Below, in pieces: positions 34,508 to 44,864 of a stretch of DNA of 64,000 bases; positions within the stretch are counted from its first letter, which is position 1, and each line of letters starts with the position of its first letter. The notes beneath the pieces are model-generated. The model saw nothing but the letters and a program-made list of their open reading frames with translations, did not search any database and was not told the origin of the DNA. The translations under genes and the position numbers were made by a program. The DNA is from Intestinimonas timonensis (GTDB taxonomy: Bacteria > Bacillota > Clostridia > Oscillospirales > Oscillospiraceae), in NCBI RefSeq assembly GCF_900626145.1, contig NZ_LR130817.1, positions 1,493,657 to 1,557,656 of the forward strand, written 5' to 3'.

Positions 34508-36805
34508 TTAAATGTTTTCTTTTCGATTCTGTGCCATGCCCTGGACCAGTTTCTCCGCCGTGATGGGGAGATCCCGGACCTGGACCCCCGTGGCATTGCG
34601 GATGGCCTGGGCCACGGCGGGAGCGGGCGTATTGATGACCACCTCACCGATGGACTTGGCGCCGAAGGGCCCGTTGGGCTCATAGCTCTCCTCAAACTCC
34701 ACCCGGATCTGGGGCAGATCGGTGCGGCTGGGGATCTTGTACTGCATGAAGGAGTTGTTGGCCATCATGCCCCGGCCATCATAGCACACGTCCTCAAAAA
34801 GGGCCATGCCGATGCCCTGGGCAATGCCGCCCTCGGCCTGGATGCGGGCCAGGTTCTTGTTGACCACGGTGCCGCAGTCCACCACGCCCACATAGTCCAC
34901 CACCTTTACCTCGCCGGTCTCCAGGTCGGCCTCCACCTCGGCAAAGCCCGCCATCAGCGGCGGCGGAGAGGTGGGGCTGCAGTGGGTGGCGGTGGCGGTG
35001 AGCCACTGGGCTCCCGGCCCCACCACCAGGTCCTGTCCCAGCTTGGCCAGGGTGATCCGGGTGTCCGGATTGGTATGGTCATAGACCGCCTGGCCGTCGA
35101 ACCGGGCACGATCGGGGTGGATGCCCAGCCGGCGGGCGCCCTCGTTGGTGATCTTCTCCACCAGCTCAGTGCAGGCCTTCACCACGGCGGTGCCGGTGAC
35201 ATAGGTAGTGCTGGAGGCGTAGGAGCCGGTATCATAGGGGGAGTAGTCGGTGTCGATGGGGGCCACGCTGATCCACTCCATGGGGCATTCCAGCACCTCG
35301 GCGGCCATCTGGGCCAGGATGGTATCACAGCCGGTGCCCATGTCGGTGGCGCCGATCATCAGGGTATAGAAGCCGTCATCGTTGAGCTTGATGGTAACAG
35401 TGGCCGTATCCACAGCGGAGATACCGGAGCCCTGCATGGTGATGGCCATGCCCACGCCCCGGACGTGCCGGTCGTCCACCCGGACGCTGGGGTACTTCTC
35501 CGCCCAGCCAATCATCTCCATGCCCCGCTGGATGCACTGGGGCAGGCTGGAGCTGCTCAGGGGCTCGTTGTAGTAGGCCGGCATATTCATGCCCTGCTGG
35601 GGCAGGTTTTTGAGCCGCAGTTGAGCCGGGTCCATGCCCAGCTCGGCGGCCAGCTCATTGACAGCCGACTCCATGGCGAAGCAGCCCTGGGTGGCGCCGT
35701 AGCCGCGGTAGGCCCCCGCCGCCATGGTGTTGGTGTAGACCACATCGTAGGTGAAGCGGAAGGCGGCATCCTTGGCGTAGAGAGGGATATTTTTATGTCC
35801 CACCAGACCCACGGTGGTAGAGGCATGCTCACCGTAGGCGCCGGCGTTGGAAAGGGCGTGCATGTCCACCGCCTTTATGGTACCGTCCCGCATGGCGCCC
35901 ACCCGGACGTGGACCCGCATCTGGTGGCGGCTGTTGGAGGCCTGGAAGACCTCCCGGCGGGTGTAGACAATCTTGGCCGGCCGGCCGGTGCGCAGGGTCA
36001 CCAGGGCGGGGAAGAGCTCGCTCACCAGGGTCTGCTTGGCACCGAAGCCGCCGCCGATCCGGGGCTTGGTCACCCGCACCGCCCCCTGGGGCAGCCCCAG
36101 AGCGTGGGCAATGATCCGGCGGCAGTGGAAGGGCACCTGGGTGGAGGAGGTGACGTTGAGCCGCCCCGTCTGGTCCAGCCAGGTATAGGTGGAGAAGGTC
36201 TCCATCATGGCCTGGGCATTGGCCTTGGTATAGTAGGTCCGGTCCACCACCACATCGCACCCGGCCAGGGCGGCCTCCACGTCGCCGTCGGCGTCGCAGC
36301 CGCTGGAGACCAGGTTCCGGGACGGGTCGCCGCCAATGTCGAAGTTGGTGTGGTAATCGGACTCCGGATGGATCACGGAGGGGTTGTCCAGGGCCTTTTC
36401 AAAGTCGATGACCGGCTCCAGCACCTCGTACTTCACTTGGATCATCCGCATGGCCTTGTCCACGCTGGCCTCATCCCGGCCGGCCACAATGGCCACCGGG
36501 TCTCCCACATACCGCACCACCTGATCCAGGATGTACCGGTCGTAGGGGCTGGGCTCGGGGTAGGACTGGCCCGCCAGGGTGTAGCGGATCTTGGGCACGT
36601 CCTCCCAGGTGAGGATGCAGGCGATGCCGGCTACCCGGCTGGCCGAATCCTTCCGGATGGACTTGATGCGTGCAAAGGCGTGGGGGCTGCGGAGAATCTT
36701 CACCACCAGGCAGTCACGGGGGGCCAGGTCGTCGGTGTAGAGACCCTTGCCGCTGGTGAGGGTCATGCCGTCGGTCTTGGGGACGGCCTTGTTCACATAG
36801 CGCAT
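34508..36805 (-). CDS. Molybdenum hydroxylase large subunit, xanthine dehydrogenase family
   Basis: A 765-residue molybdopterin-binding subunit. GGGFGAKQTLVSE, AYRGYGATQGCFAMES and the C-terminal GPFGAKSIGEVV, with the catalytic Glu, mark the family. It hydroxylates aromatic N-heterocycles or aldehydes using water; the substrate (xanthine, nicotinate, 4-hydroxybenzoyl-CoA and others) cannot be read here. It overlaps the iron-sulfur subunit gene by 13 bp, following AAAGGAGG. The operon order is FAD, Fe-S, Mo subunit. Confidence 0.9.
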   Translation of the reverse strand: MRYVNKAVPKTDGMTLTSGKGLYTDDLAPRDCLVVKILRSPHAFARIKSIRKDSASRVAGIACILTWEDVPKIRYTLAGQSYPEPSPYDRYILDQVVRYVGDPVAIVAGRDEASVDKAMRMIQVKYEVLEPVIDFEKALDNPSVIHPESDYHTNFDIGGDPSRNLVSSGCDADGDVEAALAGCDVVVDRTYYTKANAQAMMETFSTYTWLDQTGRLNVTSSTQVPFHCRRIIAHALGLPQGAVRVTKPRIGGGFGAKQTLVSELFPALVTLRTGRPAKIVYTRREVFQASNSRHQMRVHVRVGAMRDGTIKAVDMHALSNAGAYGEHASTTVGLVGHKNIPLYAKDAAFRFTYDVVYTNTMAAGAYRGYGATQGCFAMESAVNELAAELGMDPAQLRLKNLPQQGMNMPAYYNEPLSSSSLPQCIQRGMEMIGWAEKYPSVRVDDRHVRGVGMAITMQGSGISAVDTATVTIKLNDDGFYTLMIGATDMGTGCDTILAQMAAEVLECPMEWISVAPIDTDYSPYDTGSYASSTTYVTGTAVVKACTELVEKITNEGARRLGIHPDRARFDGQAVYDHTNPDTRITLAKLGQDLVVGPGAQWLTATATHCSPTSPPPLMAGFAEVEADLETGEVKVVDYVGVVDCGTVVNKNLARIQAEGGIAQGIGMALFEDVCYDGRGMMANNSFMQYKIPSRTDLPQIRVEFEESYEPNGPFGAKSIGEVVINTPAPAVAQAIRNATGVQVRDLPITAEKLVQGMAQNRKENI

Positions 36806-37272
36806 GCCTGGACCTCCTTTTCCTCTCTGGCGTCCAGCCAGGCCCGGATGGCCCGCATCTGCCCGGCGTAGCCGGTGCAGCGGCAGAGGTTGCCGGAGAG
36901 GTACTGCCGGACCTCCTCATCGGTGGGGTGGTCCAGCTCCCGGCCCATGGCCAGCACGGTCATGATGAGGCCGGGGCTGCAATAGCCGCACTGCTCGGCG
37001 CCCTCGTCCACCAGGAAGCGGGCGAAGGCCTGGGCCTCCTCCTGCACGCCCTCCAGAGTTGTGACGATCTTGCCGTCGGCCCGGGCGGCGGGGTAAGAGC
37101 AGGAGAGCACGGGGCTCCCCTCCACCCAGACGGTGCACAGGCCGCAGTTGGAGGTGTCGCATCCCCGTTTCACGCTGTAAATGCCGTACTTCCGCAGGAA
37201 GTCCAGCAGCATCATATCGTTGGGGATGTGCTTGTTGAGCACCTCTCCGTTGACGGTGATCTTTACCTTCAC
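36793..37272 (-). CDS. [2Fe-2S] subunit of the molybdenum hydroxylase
   Basis: A 159-residue protein with two [2Fe-2S] clusters. The plant-type ferredoxin part has CDTSNCGLC and a later Cys, and the helical part has CGYCSPG and CRCTG. It passes electrons from the molybdenum centre to FAD. Gene ends overlap on both sides. Confidence 0.93.
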   Translation of the reverse strand: MKVKITVNGEVLNKHIPNDMMLLDFLRKYGIYSVKRGCDTSNCGLCTVWVEGSPVLSCSYPAARADGKIVTTLEGVQEEAQAFARFLVDEGAEQCGYCSPGLIMTVLAMGRELDHPTDEEVRQYLSGNLCRCTGYAGQMRAIRAWLDAREEKEVQACAM

Positions 37273-38069
37273 GCCTGATTCCCTCCCTTCCCGCAGGCCT
37301 CAGCGGCCCGGCGGACCAGCACCTTGGTCATCTCCCGGCGGTAGTCGGCCCCGGCCCGCAGGTCCGTGCCGAAGGTCAGCTCCCGGGCGGCGGCCTCACC
37401 GGCCTCCTCGGGAGTGCCGCCGGCGGCCAGGCAGGCGGCGGCCTCCACCGACCGCCGGGCGCTGGCCGGACGGGCGCCCACGGAGACGATCCACTCGTTG
37501 TCCAGACGGCTCACTCCCACTGCCAGCAGAGGCAGGTCGGTGGTGGAGCGGCGCAGGCTCTCATAGGCGGCGGTGCGTCCGTCGTCCCGGACCCGGACCT
37601 TGACCAGGATGTCGTCAAAGTGGATGGGCATGGCCATGAAGTCGGCCAGGGGGATCTCCCCCTGCCGGTAGAGGACCACCGAGGCGTCCAGGGCCAGCAG
37701 GGCCGCTGTCACGTCGGAGAAGCCGAACCGGGAGTAGACTGAGCCGCCCACGGTGGCGCAGTTGCGGAACTGGACGCCCACGATGTGCTCCACGCAGCGG
37801 CTCAGGATGCCGCCGAAGCGGCCGGTGAGCTCCGGCGCCGTCTCCAGCTGCCGCAGGGTGACGCAGGCGCCGATCTCCACACAGCCGTCCCGGACCTCGA
37901 TCCGGTCCAGCCCCAGTTGAGTGAGGTCAACGGCGGTGCGCAGGCGCCGCCGGCCCATCTTCAGCCAGCAGCAGCCGCCCAGAATGGCGTTGTTCTTCGG
38001 GTCCCGGCTGAGGAGCTCATAGGCCGCCTCCAGGGACTGGGGGAACATGTAGCTTTTGATGGTGTACAA
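37269..38069 (-). CDS. FAD-binding subunit of the molybdenum hydroxylase
   Basis: A CO-dehydrogenase-flavoprotein-like medium subunit with FAD motifs AILGGCCWLKMG and ATVGGSVYSRFGFSD. I choose TTG 38069 (reading MYTIKSYMFPQSLEAAYELL), because GGAGG lies 7 nt upstream. The ATG two codons earlier lies only 1 nt from that site, and the frame open to 38153 has no better start. About 266 residues. Confidence 0.85.
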   Translation of the reverse strand: MYTIKSYMFPQSLEAAYELLSRDPKNNAILGGCCWLKMGRRRLRTAVDLTQLGLDRIEVRDGCVEIGACVTLRQLETAPELTGRFGGILSRCVEHIVGVQFRNCATVGGSVYSRFGFSDVTAALLALDASVVLYRQGEIPLADFMAMPIHFDDILVKVRVRDDGRTAAYESLRRSTTDLPLLAVGVSRLDNEWIVSVGARPASARRSVEAAACLAAGGTPEEAGEAAARELTFGTDLRAGADYRREMTKVLVRRAAEACGKGGNQA

Positions 38070-38304
38070 ATCCATCCCTCCAAAATAATGCCGCAGAACG
38101 GCCTTCGCCATCCCGCGGCGCCCGCTCGGTGGCGGGCTCCCCTGCCGGATCACATCCGCGGGGAGATCTCTTCAGGATAGATTATAGCGGATCAGGTCGA
38201 ATTTGTATAGCATGGAATCCGTTTTCTGAAAAATCTCTGCTCTGCACGAAAGCAGTACGGTTTTAGGGCCTGTCAGCCGTAAGTTCACCCATGAGCCGAC
38301 ACGT

Positions 38305-39438
38305 TCACCGGCTTTCCACAGGGGAGGGCCAGGTATAGAGCAGTACGGCCAGGGCCACAGTGACCGGCACAGCCAGCACGATGCCGAAGCTGCCGGAGAG
38401 CCCCTGCATGATGGCGATGCCGATGTTGTTGGAGTTGATGATCTGCTGATAGGGCAGCGCGTAGGCGTAGTCCAGCACCAGCATGGAGATACTGCCTCCG
38501 GCAAAGGCCAGGATCAGGGTGTTGGAGTCGGTGCCCATCATGTCCCGGCCCACATGCATTCCCGCTTTGAACAGATCCCGGCGGGAGATGGCAGGGTTCT
38601 GGGCGTGGAGCTCAGCGATGGCGCTGCCGATGGACATGGCCACATCCATCACAGCCCCCAGACTGGAGATGAGCAGTCCGGAGAAGAGAAGTCCGCCCAC
38701 CTGGACCCCACTGGTGCTGGCCAGGGTCAAAAGGCTCTCGATATCCGACACATTCCAGCCCGTGATACCGGTGGCCATACTGAAGACAGTGGCGGCGATG
38801 CCGGCGATGATGACCCCTGCCACCGTTCCGCCGGTGGCGACCAACGTCTTTTTGGTGGGGCCGCCGATGAGGTACATAGTGACCAGGGTGGTGACCACAC
38901 AGATGAACACCGCCACCCAAAAGGGCGACCAGCCCTGATACACCAGCGGGAGATACACAAACAGGATGCAGAAGAAGGTGAAGACCAGCCCCAGGGCACC
39001 CTTAATCCCCTGCTTGCCACCAACCAGACAGAGGACCAACAGATAGGCCGCCGCGAAGCCATAGATGATCCACTCACGGTCCTGGGAATAGATGCTGGTG
39101 ATGGTGGACTCCCCCGCCACGCTCTGCATGACCACGACATGCATCCCCACCGTACAGCCGGCGCCGAAGAGGAAGCCGGAGGAGCTGGTGGTCTCCAGCT
39201 CCTGTCCCGCCCGAACGCCGGTGGTCATGCGCACCACCACCCGCTGCTCCCCCACCCGGGAGCCGTCGGGCTGGAGGTTGTCCTGAAGGATCTCGGTCAC
39301 CACGCCCTTTTCAAAGGTCTGACCCTCCCGGTTGACCAGTGCGATCCGCTCACCCTGGTTGATGCGGACGATAAACAGCGCAAATACCGCCAAAAGAAGC
39401 AGCGGGATTCCCCACCGCAAAAAACGTGCTCTGAGCAT
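38305..39438 (-). CDS. YibE/F family membrane protein
   Basis: A protein of about 377 residues with one N-terminal helix, a soluble domain of about 90 residues rich in beta (REGQTFEKGVVTEILQDN), then about seven helices with the family motifs GGPTKKTLVATGG, SSLGAVMDVAMSIGSAI and HVGRDMMGTDSNTLILAFAG. Function is unknown in this family; transport has been suggested. ATG 39438 is preceded by GGCGG and AGGAC. A start at 39468 is also possible. Confidence 0.87.
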   Translation of the reverse strand: MLRARFLRWGIPLLLLAVFALFIVRINQGERIALVNREGQTFEKGVVTEILQDNLQPDGSRVGEQRVVVRMTTGVRAGQELETTSSSGFLFGAGCTVGMHVVVMQSVAGESTITSIYSQDREWIIYGFAAAYLLVLCLVGGKQGIKGALGLVFTFFCILFVYLPLVYQGWSPFWVAVFICVVTTLVTMYLIGGPTKKTLVATGGTVAGVIIAGIAATVFSMATGITGWNVSDIESLLTLASTSGVQVGGLLFSGLLISSLGAVMDVAMSIGSAIAELHAQNPAISRRDLFKAGMHVGRDMMGTDSNTLILAFAGGSISMLVLDYAYALPYQQIINSNNIGIAIMQGLSGSFGIVLAVPVTVALAVLLYTWPSPVESR

Positions 39439-39471
39439 AAGTCCTGTTCCGCCTTTCTGTCTGAACATAAA

Positions 39472-39500
39472 GATTCCCGGCGGCTATGCCGCCGGGAATC
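39472..39500 (-). terminator. Terminator after phosphatase gene
   Basis: GATTCCCGGCGGC/GCCGCCGGGAATC around TAT, with a short T-run on the minus strand. Confidence 0.7.
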
Positions 39501-39528
39501 CATGTCTTGCACAACCTGTACCGTCTGA

Positions 39529-41415
39529 TCAGGCGCCCAGGGACACACTCAGGGTGGCCAGGAAGGAGGCGGTCACATAGTAGTTGCCGTCAGCCAGCAT
39601 GGCGTCGGTGGTGACGCTCTCCCCGTCCACGGTGAGGGTCAGGGAGGCGGCGGCGCCGGCGGTGGGAGCAGCGGCGGGCACCGCGTCGGTGTATGCGGCG
39701 CCGGTGGTAACCACCACACCGTCATTCCAGGCCACATTGAACTGGCTGTCGCTGCCGTTTACAGAGGCGGCCACATCGCGCAGGCGGTAATAGGTCTCGC
39801 CGCCGGCGGCGAGGGTGGCCACATCGGCCTCAGCGGTCTGGTCATTCTGGTCAGCCGCGCTCTTCTGGATGGTGAAGGCATCGTCAATGGCCTCGGTCTT
39901 GCCCTCGGCGGTCACCTGGTAGGTGACGATGGAGAAGGAGTCCTCATCCATCTCGATGACGGAGTAGGAGGGCAGCCAGTTCTGGCTCCGGGCGGCGATG
40001 TAGTCCTGCTGAGCGGCGATGAGCTCATAGAACTTGGAGCCGGAGGCGGAGTTGGCGGTCATGTACAGGGCGCCCTTGGGGTTGACCACGGTGTTGCCAG
40101 TGGTGTCCTCAATGGTGTAGCAGCCGTTGTCGGCCTGGAAGGCGTCATGAGCGGCGGTACCGGCGGTGTCGCCCTCCTCGGGATACAGGGGGATCTTCTC
40201 ATCGGTCTGGGTGTTGTAGGCGTTGTCCCAGTCGTAGTCGCTGCCGTCCTCATTCAGGCGGAACTCGTAGGTGCCGTGGGTCTGACCGTCGCCGTAGAGC
40301 AGCTTGGAGCGGCTGTAAGTGTGGTCGTGGCCCTGGAGAACCACGTCGATGTCGTACTCGTCAAAAATGGGAGTGAGCTGGGTGCGCAGGATCATGCCGT
40401 CAGTGTCGGAGTGATCCAGGCCGGTGCCGTAGATGTCCTGGTGGATGGTCACGACGCGCCAGGCGGCGTCGGGATCGGAGGCCACAGCCTCCTGAATGGT
40501 CTTCTCATGCTCGGCCACATTGTAGTTGTTGGTATTGAGCACGATGAACAGGCCAGAGCCATAGGAGTAATAGTAGTCGCCGCCGGCCTCCGTCTCACCA
40601 TAGCCGGTGGTGTTGGGGTTGTTGAAGTGGTAGGTATAGTCGGGATTCAGGGAGTCGTGGTTGCCGATGGTGGTGGCCACAGGCAGGCCGGAGAGCACAG
40701 AGGCAGACAGGTAGCCTGCGTACTCCTCCTCCTTGGCCTGACCGGTCTTGTTGACCTGGTCGCCGGCGGAGATCACAAAGTTCAGGTCGGGGTTCTGGGC
40801 GGAGGCGATCTCCAGGGTGCGGTTCCAGGCGAAGGCGTCGTTGCGGGCGGCGGTGTTGGCCGCGCCGGAATCGGCCTTCAGGGTGTCGCTGCCCTGGGTC
40901 TGGCCCTTGGAGGCGCCGATCTGAGGATCGCCCACATAGAGGATCTTGACGCTCTCAAAGCTGCCGGTCTTATATTCCTGGACCTCGGTCTGCACACCGT
41001 TCTTCTCCACGGTGTAATAGTAGGTGGTGTTGGGCTCCAGGCCGGTGACGACCACATGGTTGTAGTCATAGGCCACGCCGTCGGTGAGGCTGGTGTCCAC
41101 CTGACCGGAGGTGCCGGTAAAGGCTGTCAGATTGTCCTTGTCGGTACCGAAGTGGACCACGGGCGTGGCGGCCTTGCCGTCCTCGCTCTTGCTGTACCAG
41201 GCGAAGTTGAGCTGGGTCTCGTCAGCACCGGGGGTCAGGGAGACCTTGGTATAGTCCGTTGCCACGCTCTCCCACTCGCTCACCCAGGCCTGCCACTCCT
41301 CGGAGCCGCCTGTCACACTGCTGTCATTGTAGCTGGCCGCCAGCGCGAAGGGGCATGCGCTCAGAGCCAGGGTGCCGGCCAGAACACCGGCCAGGATCTT
41401 CTTCCGTTTCTGCAT
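39529..41415 (-). CDS. Secreted purple-acid-phosphatase-like metallophosphoesterase
   Basis: A protein of about 628 residues with a signal peptide (MQKRKKILAGVLAGTLALSA to AALA). A fibronectin-like domain (about 55-150) contains GLEPNTTYYYTV. Then comes the metallophosphoesterase core with VGDPQIG, SAGDQVN, TIGNHDS and the His pair VLQGHDHTY. The C-terminus carries a stalk-like domain (GGETYYRLRDVAASVNG), as in copper-amine-oxidase-N proteins. It should act outside the cell on phosphate esters. Start ATG 41415 follows AAAGGAAG by 9 nt. Confidence 0.9.
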   Translation of the reverse strand: MQKRKKILAGVLAGTLALSACPFALAASYNDSSVTGGSEEWQAWVSEWESVATDYTKVSLTPGADETQLNFAWYSKSEDGKAATPVVHFGTDKDNLTAFTGTSGQVDTSLTDGVAYDYNHVVVTGLEPNTTYYYTVEKNGVQTEVQEYKTGSFESVKILYVGDPQIGASKGQTQGSDTLKADSGAANTAARNDAFAWNRTLEIASAQNPDLNFVISAGDQVNKTGQAKEEEYAGYLSASVLSGLPVATTIGNHDSLNPDYTYHFNNPNTTGYGETEAGGDYYYSYGSGLFIVLNTNNYNVAEHEKTIQEAVASDPDAAWRVVTIHQDIYGTGLDHSDTDGMILRTQLTPIFDEYDIDVVLQGHDHTYSRSKLLYGDGQTHGTYEFRLNEDGSDYDWDNAYNTQTDEKIPLYPEEGDTAGTAAHDAFQADNGCYTIEDTTGNTVVNPKGALYMTANSASGSKFYELIAAQQDYIAARSQNWLPSYSVIEMDEDSFSIVTYQVTAEGKTEAIDDAFTIQKSAADQNDQTAEADVATLAAGGETYYRLRDVAASVNGSDSQFNVAWNDGVVVTTGAAYTDAVPAAAPTAGAAASLTLTVDGESVTTDAMLADGNYYVTASFLATLSVSLGA

Positions 41416-41588
41416 CTGTTCCAACTTCCTTTATCGTTTTGGTTTTTTATCCAGGAACCGTGATGCAGTATAGCACTCAAAAAATGGCCTTTCAATACGC
41501 TTTCTGCAACATTTACGCACTTTTTACTTTGTTTACATTCTCATGATCGGGCTGTCATCCTCCCTTGAAAAATCAGCCCGAACAGTAT

Positions 41589-42621
<1,033 letters not shown>

Positions 42622-42685
42622 GGGCTTGTTTGAAAAAAGGCGGAGATTGTGCTAAAGCAACAAAATAGCGATGGAGGCAAGATAC
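42622..42685 (-). mobile_element. Terminal fragment of an IS5 element
   Basis: 64 bp identical to the 3' end of the IS5 copies (GGGCTTGTTTG... to the last transposase codons), then broken. The rest of that copy has been lost by deletion or recombination. Confidence 0.9.
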
Positions 42686-42861
42686 GCTTCCCCTGCGCTG
42701 GCTGCCGCCAGCTACCCTTTTGTGGACTTGCCATCTGGGGACATCTTGCGTTGCAAGCTGTTCCCAGCCGACAAGTTTCATAAAATATGCTATCTTTTTG
42801 ATAGGCAGTGAAGTATAATGAAGATGACAACAAATATGAATTTATTTAGAGGTGTTAGACA
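42686..42861. other. Non-coding DNA between IS fragment and VOC gene
   Basis: Starts GC-rich, then turns AT-rich from about 42780. It holds CTATC/GATAG as a small inverted repeat and a TATAAT-like box about 40 bp before the VOC start, with GAGGTG as ribosome site. The last part is the probable promoter of the interrupted VOC gene. Confidence 0.5.
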
Positions 42862-42921
42862 ATGAAATTAGGCCTTGTTTGAAAAATAAAAGTTGCACAA
42901 GAAACCAAGTTATGCGAAGCT

Positions 42922-43269
42922 ATGAGCATGAAACGATATGAATTAACAAAAGAACAATGGGAACGAATCAAGCCGCTGCTGCCACCGGAAGAAACGGGAA
43001 AGCGGGGTCGTCCCCGGAAGGATAACCGGATCATGCTCAACGGAATGCTCTGGATCGTCCGGAGCGGTGCGCAGTGGCGTGAGCTGCCGGCGACCTATGG
43101 TCCTTGGCAGTCTATATACGCAAGATTCGCCAAATGGCGGAATGAGGGCACTCTGGAAGCGGTATTCCACACACGGTCTGCGGACGCGGATATGGAGAAC
43201 CTGAGCATGGACTCCACTTGCGTAAAGGTGCATGAAAGCGCAAATGGCGGGGAAAAAAACGGCGGATAA
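42922..43269 (+). CDS. IS5 transposase, first frame (copy a)
   Basis: A 115-residue N-terminal part: DUF4096 domain with YELTKEQWERIKPLLPPEE, ending near the first catalytic Asp (SMDSTCVKVHE). The frame ends soon after an A7 run (GGGGAAAAAAAC), a likely slippery site for joining to the second frame. Confidence 0.88.
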   Translation: MSMKRYELTKEQWERIKPLLPPEETGKRGRPRKDNRIMLNGMLWIVRSGAQWRELPATYGPWQSIYARFAKWRNEGTLEAVFHTRSADADMENLSMDSTCVKVHESANGGEKNGG

Positions 43270-43687
43270 GGCGGTTGGCCGTACCAAAGGCGGGTGGAAC
43301 ACAAAGCTCCACGCTGTCGTAGACGGTCTGGGAAACCCGGTGGAGTTCCTTCTCTCCGCTGGAAATGACCACGATTCGGTTCACGCTGTTGAACTGCTGA
43401 AAAAGGTCAGAATCGGCGGGAGTGCCGTGCTGGCAGACCGGGCCTATGGTGCCCGGACGATTCGGGAATATATCTCAGCGCACGGGGCCAGCTATGTGAT
43501 CCCGCCGCAAAGCAACGTTTCCGATCCCTGGCCGGTTGACTGGCATCTGTATAAAGAACGCCATCTGGTGGAGTGTTTTTTCCAGAAAATCAAGTGGTTT
43601 CGCAGAATCGCCACCAGATATGACAAGTCGGATGCTTCCTTCCTAGCCTTTGTGTATCTTGCCTCCAGCGCTATTTTGTTGCTTTAG
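43232..43687 (+). CDS. IS5 transposase, second frame (copy a)
   Basis: The C-terminal DDE part of 151 residues: GRTKGGWNTKLHAVVD, VLADRAYGARTIRE with Asp, and KERHLVECFFQKIKWFRRIATRYDK with the catalytic Glu and Y-(2)-R-(3)-E-like region. It is probably made only as a frameshift fusion with the first frame. Confidence 0.85.
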   Translation: MKAQMAGKKTADKAVGRTKGGWNTKLHAVVDGLGNPVEFLLSAGNDHDSVHAVELLKKVRIGGSAVLADRAYGARTIREYISAHGASYVIPPQSNVSDPWPVDWHLYKERHLVECFFQKIKWFRRIATRYDKSDASFLAFVYLASSAILLL

Positions 43688-44099
43688 CACAATCTCCGCC
43701 TTTTTTCAAACAAGCCCTAAAGAACATTTTTAATTGTTGTTAAAGATATTGAGAAATCAAAACGATTTTACAATGACCTGTTCGGTCTTGATTTGGTACT
43801 TGACAATGACGGTAACATGATTTTAACGGAAGGACTTGTGCTTCAAGACGAAAAAATTTGGAAAAAGTTTTTAGGAAAGGATATTATCCCTAAAAGTAAT
43901 TCTTGTGAATTATATTTTGAAGAACAAGATATAGAAGCATTCGTTGAAAAGCTGGAACGGTCTTATCCCTCAATTCAATATGTTAATAAACTTATGACAC
44001 ATAGTTGGGGACAAAAAGTAATTCGTTTTTATGATTTGGACGGTAATTTGATTGAAGTAGGAACACCGATGTAACACCATAAAATCCAGTTTGTCAACT

Positions 44100-44293
44100 T
44101 CACATCGGGTCAACTTGCCCCGAACTTTTATAACTAAATACCCGCCGCCCACACAGCGGCACACCGAGCAGGAAATCTGAAAAGGTCTCCTGCTTTTTTT
44201 CTGCCCCAAATGAGGTGGTAAAACGCCACCCCATCCACCAATTACCGAAAGGAGGGACACGAAATGCCCTGTCCACAGGTACTGTCCAGAATT
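44100..44293 (+). other. Leftover of an integrative or conjugative element
   Basis: No intact gene. It contains a GCCGC-type short repeat, and AAAGGAGGGACAC followed by ATG at 44264 (MPCPQVLSRIG...), which is cut after a few codons by the IS1182 end. The start may once have led into the VapE-like gene whose fragment lies at 44865, but that is a guess. Confidence 0.4.
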
Positions 44294-44864
44294 GGACCTG
44301 TTGACAAAAGTCCCAAACACCCCATTCCCATGGTATAATTAAAATAAGGGAGGGATGGAGCATGATGGGACGGCAAAGCGGTCAGAAGAGTATGGTGATT
44401 CTGGATATAGCAGAATTAATTCCACGCGATCACTTACTTCGGAAAATCAATCAGATGGTTTCATTTGACTTTATCTACGATCTTGTAGCGCCATATTACC
44501 CTGCAAATGGCCGCCCATCTGTTGACCCTGTTAGTATGTTTAAAATGCTGCTGGTGGGATACCTTTATGGCATCAAGTCAGAACGCCGGCTTGTCCAGGA
44601 AATTCAGCTAAACATTGCTTATCGTTGGTTTTGTGGCTTTGAGCTTGGAGAAAAGATACCGGATCATTCTACCTTCAGCAAAACAAGAGTCCGCAAGTGG
44701 AATGAGAGCAGCTTGTTCCAACAGATCTTTCTGGAAATTGTCCGATGCTGCATGGAACAGAAATTGATAGACGGCAAAGAGATGGCCTCCGATGGCTGCT
44801 ACATCCCAGCCGACGTTTCAAGGAACAGCTGGATGGATATAGAAGTTGAAGTCGAGCAGAGCAT
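44294..44864 (+). mobile_element. IS1182-family element, truncated copy 1
   Basis: Starts with GGACC-TGTTGACAAAA-GTCC and matches the second copy at 63633-64000 base for base as far as I compared. It is broken at about 44864, where VapE sequence begins. The right end is missing. Confidence 0.85.
44362..44864 (+). pseudogene. IS1182 transposase, N-terminal part
   Basis: About 168 residues of an IS1182 transposase remain: DUF772 domain with LIPRDHLLRKINQMVSFDF, GRPSVDPVSMFKMLLVGYLY and DHSTFSKTRVRKW, ending with GKEMASDGCYIPADVSRNSW, where the first catalytic Asp lies. The reading frame then continues by chance into VapE sequence to 45198. It follows GGGAGGG and an AT-rich promoter (TATAAT at 44333-44338). 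Confidence 0.85.

Larger units (their letters stand above)
42871..43717 (+). mobile_element. IS5-family (IS427-like) element, copy a
   Basis: 847 bp with inverted ends GGCCTTGTTTGAAAAA and GGGCTTGTTTGAAAAA, inserted at TTAA with a TA duplication. Two overlapping frames encode the transposase. Near-identical copies lie at 50790-51636 and 60683-61528, so transposition has been recent. Confidence 0.93.
42862..44074 (+). pseudogene. VOC (glyoxalase/bleomycin-resistance) protein interrupted by IS5
   Basis: The first three codons (ATG AAA TTA) lie before the IS5 element. The rest follows it: KNILIVVKDIEKSKRFYNDLF through FYDLDGNLIEVGTPM, a complete VOC protein of about 120 residues. Excising IS5 with one TA copy nearly restores the frame, but a T-run (43727-43731) carries one T too many. 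The gene is much more AT-rich than its surroundings, so it was probably acquired from a low-GC Firmicute. Substrate unknown. Confidence 0.8.

Noticed and set aside
34442..36871. 809-codon plus-strand frame opposite the molybdenum hydroxylase gene
   Set aside because: Its composition is that of an antisense shadow, and the opposite strand encodes a complete family protein with catalytic motifs.
41493..41588. Additional small gene between the phosphatase and ligase genes
   Set aside because: AT-rich intergenic sequence with no start and ribosome-site combination.
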